Assembly (NCBI RefSeq): GCF_029168945.1
Contig: NC_083604.1
Coordinates: 71,130,211 to 71,194,210, forward strand
DNA: 64,000 bases
Direction of reading: 5' to 3'
DNA from: Cannabis sativa
Lineage: Eukaryota; Streptophyta; Magnoliopsida; Rosales; Cannabaceae
A program made the position numbers and the translations under genes. The notes below the pieces were generated by a model. That model saw nothing but the letters and a program-made list of their open reading frames with translations, was not told the DNA's origin and searched no databases. Of the stretch, positions 20,200 to 31,507 are shown piece after piece; the stretch's first letter is position 1; each line of letters starts with the position of its first letter.

Positions 20200-22102
20200 T
20201 GTTGGGTTTTATGCCCTAAATAAAACTCCATTTCAATGTAATCCATTTTATTCAACATCAATAAAGAAACAGAAGTATTTTTCATTCATTTGTGTATGTT
20301 TTGGTTCATCTTATCAATTGCTTGTCTATTTGATTTATAAATTCATTTGAAACCCTTTTCACATACTTGATCTTGTTTATTGTGTTGTTAACACATTGGA
20401 AAGTAAACATGACTATGTGAATAAAGATTCCTAGATTTATCAGACACAGTGTTTTACTGATATGATAATCTACAACAGAGTTTACTTGCATTTGGAGAAA
20501 TGCTATGTTCTTTCCAGAGCATTGGTTAAAGTAAAGCTCAGGTTGGGTGCATGGAGTATGCATCGGAAGGGACCGATATTGAACTTTGACTTAGATTTAT
20601 TAAACTTACCGTAATATCTATTCAAGTCAATATCGCCTAGTTGATCCTAGATCAAATGATCTTAATCCTATTATGATTAGGCTCAATCTCAAGAGTGTTA
20701 TTCGTGTTCTTTGATTTGTTAGTTAAGTCTACTTTTGGGTCAGGGTGATACGTACATTTTGGGAACACGGTAGTGCAATTGAGTGGGAGCGCTAACATAA
20801 ACATGGAATCTATAGCTTCTATCTGGCGAATAGTAAGTAAAGGATGATCTCCTTCGAGCTTGACCAAACGAAAAATAAATGGTGGAGTACTCATTTCACA
20901 TAAGCTGAAATATCATTTATACGGGGTTAAGTGTTTTAACGATAAAATACATTGTACGGTGTAACGGTAATCTAATCCATTTACAGTGTAGATCATTCAT
21001 ACAGAGGATCATTGATCAAATTAGGATTATAACAATGGATAACTAATGATGTGTCTATATTGTGGAACATATAGAGCATTCTATATACTGAGAGTGCAAT
21101 TCTAAGTTCTATGCGTGGATTCAACGAAGAATTAATAAGTCAGTGAATTTAGGTTATAAATTCTTGATCTGCTTATTGGAAGCTCGGTTATATAGACCCA
21201 TGGTCCCCCCACTAGTTGAGACAATATTACTTGTAAGATTCATTTAATTGGTTTTGATTAATCAATTATAATTTTCAAATTAGACTATGTCTATTTGTGA
21301 ATTTTTCACTAAGTAAGGGCGAAATTGTAAAGAAAGAGTTTTTAGGGCATATTTGTTAATTATGATACTTTGTATGGTTCAATTAATAAATATGATAAAT
21401 GACAATATTATTTAATAATTATTTATAGTTATTAAATAGTTAGAATTGGCATTTAAATGGTTGAATTTGAAAATTGGTGTTTTTGAGAAAATGAGATGCA
21501 GAAATGATAAAACTGCAAAATTGCAAAAAGTGAGGCCCAAATCCACATAGCCATGGTCGACCACATTTATAGGGTTTATCATCTGATATTTTCATTATTT
21601 TAATGCCAAATAATTTAAACCTAACCCTAGTGGAATGCTATAAATAGATAGTGAAGGCTTCAGGAAATTTACACACTTTACTTCTGATTTCCTTCAGAGA
21701 AAAACCTGAGCCTTCTCTCTCTAACCTAGCTGCCACCTATACTCTCTTCTTCTCTCTTGAATTTCGAACCTCTTAGTGATAGAGTAGTGCCCACACACAG
21801 CAAGTGATACCTCAATCATAGTGAGGAAGATCGTGAAGAAAGATATTCAACAAGAAGGAGTTTCAGCACTAAAGAAGGAGAGAAAGAGATCCAGGTTCAG
21901 ATCTTGATAATACTCTGCGACAGAAAGGATACAAGGGTTAGAGATCTGAACGGAAGGAGACATAATATTCCGCTGCACCCAATGTAAGGTTTCTCATACT
22001 TTATATGTGTTTATTTCATAATCGTTTTAGAAGTTCATATTTAGGGTGTTAATCAACATACTTGTGAGTAGATCTAAGATCCTGGTAAAATAATTTCCAA
22101 CA
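20200..22102 (+). repeat. Solo LTR, 1.9-kb family, copy 1
   Basis: 1903 bp from TGTTGGGTTTTATGCCC to AATAATTTCCAACA, with target duplication CTGAG on both sides (20195-20199 and 22103-22107). It sits exactly inside the integrase coding sequence of the older Copia relic. A plus-strand TATA box CTATAAATAGA lies at about 21639-21649. No internal region is attached, so recombination between two LTRs has removed it. Related to 42425-44308 and 47577-49030. Confidence 0.9.
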
Positions 22103-22107
22103 CTGAG

Positions 22108-22830
22108 GAGTATTCCTCACAGTCTTGTACCTTAATATTCCTTCATTCTTACATAACACATCAAACTCATCCGAACAATACTCCAGACCATTGTCAATTC
22201 TAAGTCTCTTCTTTTTCCTTCTGGTTTGATTCTCAATCATTGTCTTTCAGTGCTTAAATTTTTCGAGAACCCCCATCTTATTCTTCAAAAGAAACACCCA
22301 TAATTTTCTTGAAAAATAATTAACTATGGAAAGAAAATACCTGCTTCTAGAGTGTGATGTTATTCTTGAGGGGCCCCATAAATCACTGTGACTGTAACTC
22401 AGTAATCCCTTGGTATTCTTTTTGCCAGTTTCGAACTTAACTTTACAAGCCTTACCAATAACACAATGTTCACAGAATTCTAACTGTTCAAGCTTTACCT
22501 TTCCATGTAATCCCTGCTGATTAAGTTCACACAACCCTCTTCCACTTACATGGCCAAGTCTCTTGTGCCATATTTTAGTTTCATTATCGTGCTTGCTTGA
22601 AACACATGCCTTGTCATTGTGGCACCTTCCAGAGGGTAAATCTCATTTGATTTCCTACATTTGGTCACCACCATAGAACCTTTACAAACTTTCATGATTC
22701 CATTATCAACTTTGACAAGAAATCCTTGATCATCTAGCATTCCAATAGAGATCAAATTCTTTTTGAGATTCGGTACCAATCTGATGTCCTTTAGTACCCT
22801 AGTCTGTGTCCTCATGAACTTTCAATCTTA
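22108..22830 (-). pseudogene. Copia pre-integrase and integrase N-terminal half
   Basis: Minus-strand pieces: LVPNLKKNLISIGMLDDQG (end of protease region), GLHGKVKLEQLEFCEHCVIGKACKV (HHCC zinc region), SDLWGPSRITS with the first catalytic Asp, and LRIDNGLEYCSDEF with the second. The reading stops at VRNTPQ, where the solo LTR has inserted. Two or more frameshifts separate these pieces. Confidence 0.82.
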
Positions 22831-23811
22831 CAGTTCCAATTCTCACCATCTTACAAGACTTATTATCACCAAGATACACAGTCTCATAGTTTCCAGGTTT
22901 GAATTCTTTGAACTAAGATTTATATGGTTTCATATGAAATGAACACTCAAAATCCAAGATCCATTCAAAATTTGAATTCTTAGAGGTAACTAGCAAAGCA
23001 CTAGTCAAGTCATAGCAGTCACTCATCACTGTTGCATCTCCTTCAGATCTCAAATCACCTGACTTTAGCCTCTCCGAACACATCCTTCTGATATGCCTTG
23101 ATTTTTTTGTAATTACAACATTTAACATGCTTTTGACCATCAGACTATGATTTTGATCTTGAGTTTCCTCTTATTCCCTTGTGCTTTCCCCTCTTCTCAC
23201 TTCTGTCTTTTGTATAATCCATCACCACTTTCAAATTTCTTTAAATCACTCCTTTGATTCAGCTCTTTTGAATTAAGGTTGATTCGACACCATCGAGTGT
23301 AATTGACCCTCTTCCGCATAGCATTGTATCTTTAAATTGACCAAATGACTTCGGTAAAGAAATGAGTAATAATAAAGCTTGATCTTCATCTTCAATGGCA
23401 ACACCAATATTTTTAAGATCCATAATCAACTTGTTAAACTCGTCAATCTGTTCTCCAACATATTTGTCCTCCATCATCTTGAATGAATACAAGGCCTATT
23501 TCAGATATAATATAGTCACTAAAGATTTAGTCATATACAGACTTTAAAGCTTTAGCCAAATCCCAGCAGCCGTGACTTCTTTTGCAATCTTTCTCAAAAT
23601 CTTATCTCCAAGAGTCAATATGATTGCACTATGAGCTTTTATAAGAGTCTCTTTCTTGTCCTTCTCAGATATAAAATCAGGAAGAGATTTTTCTCCAAGC
23701 AGAGCCTCATACAATCCTTGGTGAGCCAACAGAGCCTTCATCTTCATTCTCCACAATCCAAAGTCATTCGTACCAATAAACTTTTTCACATCATATTTCG
23801 CTGCAGTCATG
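22831..23811 (-). pseudogene. Copia gag and protease start, decayed
   Basis: The minus-strand ATG at 23811 begins TAAKYDVKKFIGTNDFGLWR, a typical Copia Gag start, and continues in pieces (MYSFKMMEDKYVGEQIDEFNK; GVAIEDEDQALLLLISLPKS). The zinc knuckle is degenerate (SRHIRRMCSER). The protease site reads WILDFECSFHMKP, so the usual DSG catalytic triplet is DFE; the enzyme would be inactive. Confidence 0.8.
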
Positions 23812-23838
23812 ATTATGAACCAAGCTCTAATACTAATT

Positions 23839-24563
23839 TGTAGTGAATCAATCAATCACCTTCGATGTAATTATACTGGACCAACACTCACACAATCAAG
23901 AACGATACTATCAAAGAATTACAAGAGCCAAAGAACAGATTAAAGTAGTAAAACAAAGAAAAGATAACAGTAGGTTTAACGAGTTGGAGCCTTGTGCAAT
24001 GCTCTATATCTCGGTCCGAACAACAACAACCATGTCTTTATTGATATTTGTGTTTTCAAGGTTACAAGAATCTTTTCAAACTATTACAGAGATTACAAGA
24101 TAAACTTTCTCTCTCTAGTTTAGAGTCTCTCACTCTAACCTTACACAATCACAATTTTCACTCAAGTTGTCCTATGGTCTGATTCCTTATGGATTAAAAA
24201 GGTAATAGCTATTTATAGATTTCTATTATTGTCAAAATTAACTCTGATTCTATCGTTGCTAATTAATGCTGCCTTAAATTCTCTAAATCAGCGTCAACAA
24301 TAAATTCCACATCAACTTCAGAAATAGGTTTTCAGTACAGAGAAATTGGAAGAGAATACACCCATTCTAGATGTGCGTTCAAGACTGACAACAAGCTATC
24401 TCGAAGTATGTCTCCGGATTGATGACAAGCTATCCGGAAGAACCATTGGACTGGCCACAACTTTATGAACAAATCTTTTCGGATGAACACCAAGTTTCCC
24501 GTAACTTCTTTTTGGAATAATAAGAAGCTCTTAGGATGACGAAACTTGTAACCATAATCAACA
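23839..24563 (-). repeat. 5' LTR of the old Copia relic
   Basis: About 725 bp bounded by TGTAGTGAAT...AATCAACA on the plus strand. A TATA-like site (CTATAAATAG read on the minus strand) lies near 24208-24220. Just inside, at about 23824-23838, a minus-strand site resembles a mutated initiator-Met primer site (TAGTATTAGAGC). The outer limit is set only by the CA/TG rule, since the partner LTR is missing. Confidence 0.65.
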
Positions 24564-25677
24564 TTATTAATTTTTATTAAAATTATATAAAAAATTATTT
24601 AAATAAATGAAGAAAATATTAAAAAACTTTTCATTAATATAGTTTATTAATTTGTAGAAAGTAAATAAATTAAAAAATAATATTTATTGTTGTACAATCT
24701 AACACAAAATAAGCTCATGTTATATTTTATGTCAAATTTGGCCGAATTTTTAATATTTATTAAATTTAGCACATCTTTTGTAATATCATTAAAGCTTATT
24801 TTTTAAAATATATTAAAATGTTACAATACACTTCTTTTATAACACTTCATATTAAAGATGTTGTAATAGGATATAGTTCTAATAAGAATTATATTAATGA
24901 TCATACTCAGGTTGGCCTTAAGTTGAAATGGACGATAGGTAAAAAAAATATGGGCTTTTATTATAAAAATAATAGTATTTTTAAAAATTAATAAAAAAAT
25001 ATGTATATTTTTTAAAATATATTTTTCTTTATTTGACCTTCTAAAATGAGTGGGCCTTAGACACGGGCTTAACTCGCTTATACATAAGACCTGACCTAAT
25101 CGTACTCAATATAATAATCATTATATTAATTAAAAACAAAAAAAAAATATATAATAAATTTATTCATTACAATTACAATTTATAATATTACAAAAAAAGT
25201 TTAAATGAAAATTCCAGCTCAGCATTAGGTGGATGATGATATTACAAAAAAAAAATTAAAGAAATATTATATAGATTGAAAAAGAAAAACAGAGTAGAAA
25301 AGTTGGAGAGTTAGTAAAATAGGATCCGTATTAAGGTGCGTTATTATGAGGAGGTTGCCAACGCAAACGCGGTAAAGCGCGTTAAGTAAGAGATTAGTAA
25401 GATCTAATGAAGAACCATTCACTGGATGATGTGTATCCGATTCAGCACAACCATAATCAATATCCAAAATAACTATATTCTTATCTCTTTCTTATTTCTT
25501 TATTCATTCAATCACAACTCAACTCTCTCATTTATAATAAAATCTCAAAAACCTCTTCTTTCCATTTCAACTCACATTTTATTCATTACATTCATTCATA
25601 CTTTCTCTATCTATAATCCAGAAAAAGATCATCCTTTTTGTCAGATGATAAGGCTGTTTTTCTTTCAACACTTCATT
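24564..25677. other. AT-rich intergenic sequence upstream of the BTB/TAZ gene
   Basis: No gene seen. The part at about 24590-24890 resembles the right half of the MITE-like sequence near 28.9-29.5 kb. From about 25330 the base composition becomes more mixed and should belong to the promoter of the downstream gene. Confidence 0.5.
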
Positions 25678-25686
25678 CTATAAATA
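25678..25686 (+). promoter_or_regulatory. Probable TATA box of the BTB/TAZ gene
   Basis: CTATAAATA, about 95 bp before a plausible 5' UTR splice donor (GTATGT at 25773). Transcription would start near 25710. Confidence 0.5.
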
Positions 25687-25772
25687 TAAACACAGATATA
25701 CAGTTTTTGGGCTTTGGGGTCACTCTGTATAAGAAAATTTTGATACATACATACACAAACAAAGATTAAAGG

Positions 25773-26490
25773 GTATGTATTATTTCTTTATCTTTGATTT
25801 TCTCTTGCAAGGAATTATTTTATTTTGATTGGTTTTTGTTCCTGACAACATAGAGCTCTCTACAGCTCAATTCTTTTTCTTTTTCAAAAATTTAATTTTT
25901 CATTATGGAGCAGAATTTTTTGACAAAGAGAGGGTTGTTTTCGAGTTTTTCACATTTGGTGGTTGTTGCCTTTTTATTTTTAACCTATGTTGAATTGAGA
26001 ATGGTCCCAAGTTGATCAGAAAAAAACAAAAGATTAAAACAGAGAAAATTTTAACATATGATTATTAACAAGTTGTCGACACAGGCAATGAAAGTGACTA
26101 ATATAGTAATTTGGTTAAAGGGTTTTTGTCATTATTCACCAACTTGAACGATGGAGAATATTTTGGCTCATTTAGATTAAAACTATGACAAGCCTTAACA
26201 AAGTCCAGTATTAGTAATAGTACTACTACTTTGGTTCTTGAAATTCTGTGTTATTGATTGAAACACGGTGTTTGATTTCATTTTTGATATTTTGTTCGGA
26301 CCCACGAAAAAAAATGGACCGTGCATTATCAATTTGGTTAGATATTTGCTTTGGCTGATGTAATGCGGTGATTATTTAATTTTATTTTATTTGATACATA
26401 TGAGATGTGATCTCCCTTCAAATACCTCCAAAGTTGAGTACAAGAACCAAATTTGATTTTGTTCTTTGTCATAACTTGTGTAGATTTCAG
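25773..26490 (+). other. Probable 5' UTR intron of the BTB/TAZ gene
   Basis: Donor GTATGTAT at 25773 and acceptor TAGATTTCAG ending at 26490, 14 bases before the ATG. The interior is T-rich and intron-like. Inferred; no transcript evidence is available here. Confidence 0.5.
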
Positions 26491-26504
26491 CCGTTACATT
26501 TTTG

Positions 26505-28272
26505 ATGAAGATGGAAACTGTAGTAAAGGGTGGATCTGACCCTTTTGAGAAGAGAACATGTTCAACACCGCAACCGCCGCTGCCGCCCCCGGGGCCTTCA
26601 ACCACTTACTCTAAGAGGTCAGTAATGGGTGGATACCACTGTATCTCATCAGCCACAACAGACTTGTGGGATCGCTTATTTGATGAAGGTTACAGGGCAG
26701 ATGTGTGTGTTCATACTGAGAATGGCAGCATCATTTATGGGCACTCCAATGTTCTTGTAAGTTACTATGTTGACTCTTTGTTTCAATATGTGTATACAAG
26801 AATAGAATGAAATATTGAAGTTTTTTGGGGTTTTATTATATTTGGCAGGGTATGGCTTCTCCTGTTTTAAGAGAAATGTTAAAACAAGCAAGAAAGCATG
26901 GTCATCAACGATCAATTTCAATGCTTGGTGTTCCATCTGAAGCAGTTCGAGTCTTCATTCGATTTTTATACAGTTCCTGGTATGTAATTAGTTTCTTCCT
27001 TCTCATCTAAAGACTTATAATTCATATCATAGTTAGTAGGCATAACCCAGTTTTAGTGATATTTTTCATCTAATATATGGCTTGTGATGTAGACATAACT
27101 TTAGAACTAAGCCTTGGAAGAGTTAGCCTACAAAACTACAGGAAATAACTTAGTTTTTTTGGTAATAAGATTATGTTATGTACTCCAAAAGAATGAAAAC
27201 TGAATGTTTGAGAAAACTTAAATTTGTGTAGTTATGCAAAAGAAGAAATGGATGAATTTGCTTTACACTTGCTGGTGCTATCTCATGTGTACGTAATTCC
27301 CCAGCTAAAACGAGAGTGTGAAAGGAAGATAGAGCATGGTTTGATGATGATCAACACAGAAAATGTGGTTGACATATTTCAACTAGCATTGCTCTGCGAC
27401 GCGCCTCGCCTTAGCTTCGTCTGTCACCGTATGATCTGCAACAACTTCAAGTCAGTTTCAGCTACAGAAGGGTGGACAGCAATGAAGCAAAGCCATCCGG
27501 TGTTAGAAAAAATACTCTTAGAATTCATCACTGATGAAGATCATGTAAGTAACAACTAGCTAGTTCTTTGTTCTTTGTTCTTTGCTCTTTGAGATTAGAA
27601 TTGGTAGTAAAGATCATAAAGGTTTTTATTTATTTACTCATATTCTTTCTTATCTTTATGTTTTTCTCAGAGGCAAAAGGAGAGAGTAAGAAACACAAAA
27701 GAGAGACAAGTCTACTTGCAACTATGTGAGGCTATGGAGGCTCTTGTACATATATGTAAAGATGGTTGTAGAACAATTGGTCCACATGATAAGGACTTTA
27801 AAGTGAACCAAAATCCTTGCAATTTTGCAGCCTGTAAGGGGCTTGAATCGCTTGTTAGACATTTTTCGAGTTGTAAGTTGAGAGTTCCTGGTGGTTGTAT
27901 CCACTGCAAGAGAATGTGGCAACTTTTGGAGTTACATTCTCGTCTTTGTGCTGATTCTGATGTTTGTAGAGTCCCTTTGTGCAGGTTAGTAGTTTTGTTA
28001 GTTTGTTCTCTCTTTTGTCTTGTAATTCAGTTTCTTCCTTATAATACTTATATTTGTACATTGCCCACTGTTTTGTTTTTAAGAGAAAACCTTTTCATAG
28101 TTGAAACTAACTCTTTTAAGTATAACATTTCAGGACTTTTAAGGAGAGAAGTAGGAAACAAAGTAAGAAAGAAGAGATAAAGTGGAATATTTTAGTGGAG
28201 AAACTTTTAAGAACAAAATGCTTCTCAGGAAGGCCATTTTTTTCATGGGCAATTACTGTCAAATCTTCATGA
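26505..28272 (+). CDS. BT4: BTB/POZ and TAZ domain protein (BT4-like)
   Basis: Five coding exons with consistent GT-AG sites and phases: 26505-26756, 26849-26979, 27232-27544, 27671-27984, 28134-28272, giving 382 residues, the usual size of plant BT proteins. The BTB domain covers about residues 60-180 ([47 protein letters not shown]). A BACK-like linker follows ([18 protein letters not shown]). A TAZ zinc finger occupies about 250-335, with the Cys/His set in [35 protein letters not shown] and [13 protein letters not shown]. The basic C-terminus ([15 protein letters not shown]) fits the calmodulin-binding region known in the family. BT proteins act as CUL3 ubiquitin-ligase adaptors and transcriptional scaffolds in nucleus and cytosol. 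Subfamily BT4 is my reading of overall similarity and is less sure than the family. Confidence 0.93.
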
Positions 28273-28880
28273 CAGCAAGATGTCTACTTTGTTCTTATGT
28301 AAAATATCTCCATTGTCAGTGCTATTGTTTGTAGTATGTAGTCCAATCATAACCAGATTAATAATAAAATTAAAATTTCTTCACAAAACAATGATGCTAT
28401 GTTTGTAGTATGTAGAATGATGCTATGTGTTTTATTTATTTATTTATTTATTGGGTGTTTTAGGCTAGTGGCCGAAAAATTGGTCAGACACGATAATATG
28501 ACTCGAAATTCACATAAAATAAACAAGATTGAGTTATTTTTGTGTGACACAACTAACTCATTTATTAAACCTAAAAATAATCCGGCAACAACTTATTAAA
28601 AATATACACTCTAATGTTTAATATATTTATTATACCTAAACAATATTAAAGTAAATAAATAGGAGCTAAACATGTTAATTGCTCACAAATGTAAATGTAT
28701 CATAAAAAGATTGTAAACATGTAAAACTAGTTATAAATAAGTTAATGAGCTGAAAGTTAACGAAAACTAAGTACGATTCTCATATAAACGGATTAGACGA
28801 GTCGACTAAGTTCAACTTGTTTATAAAAGAGTTGAGTTTTGATTTTAGTTTTTAACTCAATTACAAAATGGGTTGGGTTT

Positions 28881-29497
28881 AGACCATCTCCAATAGGTGG
28901 TGTAATATTTCTATTAAATTTGGCTCAAAAAATAAATTAAAGTTATATTTGGCTCAATTTTTACAATTATACTTCAATACATTAAAGGTAAATTAACTTT
29001 ATTTTTTTTAAAAAAATGTCAAAACGTTAACAAATATATTAAATTTTGATTAAAATTGTACAGAATTCTTATTAACTATATAAATAAAATTTAAAAAGTT
29101 CTTAAAGGCATTGATGAGTGACAAATAAGTAAATAAAAAATGAGCATTGTTATTGAGTATCAGTGGTGTCTAACATCATCTAGAGGTGATGCCTTATGAT
29201 TCGTTAGCGATATCCTGTAAAAGTTATTACCTTATATTATATGAGACTCGATACTTAATTGTACCAATAACGATAAGACACGGAGAGTACTAGGTACCAC
29301 GGGTGCCTCTTAGCATTTTATAAAAAATGATATTTATTGTGGTGTAAGTTTTGTCATACTATATTTTGTGTCAAATTTTGTACAACTTTTAGCATTTACT
29401 AAATTTAGATCATATATTATACATAACTATTAGAGTTCAATTTTGCTAAAAATATATTTATACTATTTTTATAATACTTTGTTAGAGATGCTTTTAG
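28881..29497. mobile_element. MITE-like element with imperfect inverted ends
   Basis: The left end (AGACCATCTCCAATAGG) and the complement of the right end (AGTCTAAAAGCATCTCTAAC) match imperfectly, a common plant MITE terminus. No clean target duplication found, so the limits are approximate. A smaller element lies inside it at about 29144-29319. Confidence 0.45.
29144..29319. mobile_element. Small MITE nested in the larger one
   Basis: About 176 bp flanked by an 11-bp direct repeat ATAAAAAATGA (29133-29143 and 29320-29330). The interior is more GC-rich than its host, with an inverted theme (ATCAGTGGTGTC near the left, GGTACCACGGGTGCC near the right). The long duplication suggests a Mutator-like family. 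Confidence 0.5.
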
Positions 29498-30312
29498 ACT
29501 TGACATTTACTTGTGAAACTTAAGCCTCGACGTGAGACGAACACCACTCATGAGCACGAATTGTCACCACACCCTCAAGATCTCACGATTGTGAATCTAT
29601 GAACCTTGAAGCTGAGATTCAGTCTTCCTATCCCTCTAATCTTGGCTACTGCAAAAATAATTTGTAAAGAGCTTAAGCATTTTAGATTTTGGGTAAAAAG
29701 TTTTAGTATAATACCTTTTGAAAATAGTGATTATGTATTGGTGGCGAATGCATGAGAGACCGAAATAGGTCACACCATTTATAAGGTTATTTATCATAGC
29801 AAAATATTACAAGTTTATTTAGTAACCAACTTTTTATATAATTTATATGAGACTTTACATTATAGTTATATTCAACATTTTATTGATTTTAAAAAAATTT
29901 AAATAATTTATAAAATTTGAAATAAAATTCAAAATAGTCAATTATATATGTAATTGGATATTTGAATTATATTTTTGACATTACTTATATTCTTCAAAAA
30001 AAAATTTAGAAGACAAAAGTGATATTATAAATATATATATAAAAAAAAAGGGATGGTGACGTTGAAGTAGACGGAGATTTTTTGGTAGGTTTTATTAGGA
30101 GTTGTTGGTGGCATGAAGAGATTCAATGGACCAAAACCAACTGAATTTGGTGGTCTTTATAATGAAAATATGCGTCCATTTAGGACTATAAGCGACAAAA
30201 CTGAACATTTGTAGACCAATTTTGTCTACTACACTGACCCAGATTCTACGACACAAATTGCTTTGCAGATTCTACGACACAAATTGTTTAACTATGTCAT
30301 TGTCCTTCATTT

Positions 30313-30448
30313 AATGTCCTTTTTACTTGTTATTCTCACCTCTTTGTTTGTAACACAAGACTATTTAGTTACCATTCTTCAATGTCCTTTTTACTTGTTA
30401 TTCTCACCTCTTTGTTTGTAACACAAGACTATTTTGTTACCATTCTTC
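30313..30448. repeat. 68-bp tandem duplication
   Basis: Two near-identical 68-bp units starting AATGTCCTTTTTACTTG, differing by one or two bases. A separate 25-bp direct repeat (CAGATTCTACGACACAAATT) lies just upstream at about 30240-30285. Recent local duplication; no function apparent. Confidence 0.85.
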
Positions 30449-31507
30449 AATGTCCTTAGTTACGTACGTACAAGTCAAAAACAACTTATTTCACACCATC
30501 AATCTCATAAACATTGTATTAATTTGATTCCTAGTTTTCATATCCTTTTTACTTCAAATTATACTTTTAAATTTTGATTTGTACACTGGCCTTTCCCATT
30601 TCTGGCATGTTAGCCATAACCATTCCCAAGATCATTACTACTCCATACTAATATCTAATTGTAGTCCAATCCAAATCCAAAGCTCTTTGTAAAAATGACT
30701 CTAGTTTAAAATTTCACTTTGTCTAAAGCCATAAAACAATGAAAATAGACATTGTGTAGTCTTTTGTACTTGTTGGACTACTTGTCCTGTTTCTTTGAAT
30801 GGTTCACTCATTTTTTTGTACTAAGTTTTGATAGAAACCCTTTTGCTTTTTCTAAAGTTGTTTTGGCCGTTCCTTACTATGTTTCCCAATCCCATCAACC
30901 ATACTTCTTTTGTTTTTGTTTGACTCCTTTTGTTCTTATACGTTCACTCATTTAATACACAGAAGAGATGAGAAAGCAAGGAAATGACTTAAAGTTTAAA
31001 ATATAAAGCTCCTTATTTCTAAAAATAATGAATAATCAAACAAATGGGGAGCATGGAATCGTGGCTGAAATCAAAACGTTCTGTTATGTGTGGGAATCTG
31101 ATCTAAATGATAAAAAAAATCTATTGTTGCTATTGAATATGTGTAGGATTGGATAAAAAATATATATAATTATATATGAGTGAGGAAACAATGCTTCATT
31201 TTATCTATGCACTTCATTTGTTGATTGTAAATTCTTGTCCTCCAATGCCTTTTCCTTCAAGATGGCTGCTCATCTCTGTTATTTGAGTTGTTTTTTTTTT
31301 CCATACAAAACGTTTCTCTCTTCTCAGGAGCCTTATCTAGTAAACTGATGGGTACCCTCTTAGCAAGGAGTGGGAATTTGTTGATGATGGGAGAGACCCT
31401 TCAAAATTGCTTTCTGATTCTTTAGTTGAATATGGATGGAGCAATAACAAGGGAAAAGTACTCTAATCTTCCTCCTAAGAGGTTTCATGAGGTTTATATT
31501 CACATAT

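Larger units (their letters stand above)
19390..24563 (-). mobile_element. Old Copia element, 5' half only, interrupted by a solo LTR
   Basis: Minus-strand order from right to left: 5' LTR, a primer-like site, gag, protease, integrase, then the first residues of reverse transcriptase. Most of reverse transcriptase, RNase H and the 3' LTR are absent. The integrase gene is split at 20200-22102 by a later solo LTR. Many stops and frameshifts mark it as old. Confidence 0.85.
28273..31507. other. Intergenic region between the BTB/TAZ and formin genes
   Basis: AT-rich. It starts with the 3' UTR of the BTB/TAZ gene (AATAATAAAATT near 28359 could serve polyadenylation). It contains MITE-like sequence at 28.88-29.50 kb and a short tandem duplication at 30.3-30.45 kb. 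No other gene seen. Confidence 0.6.
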
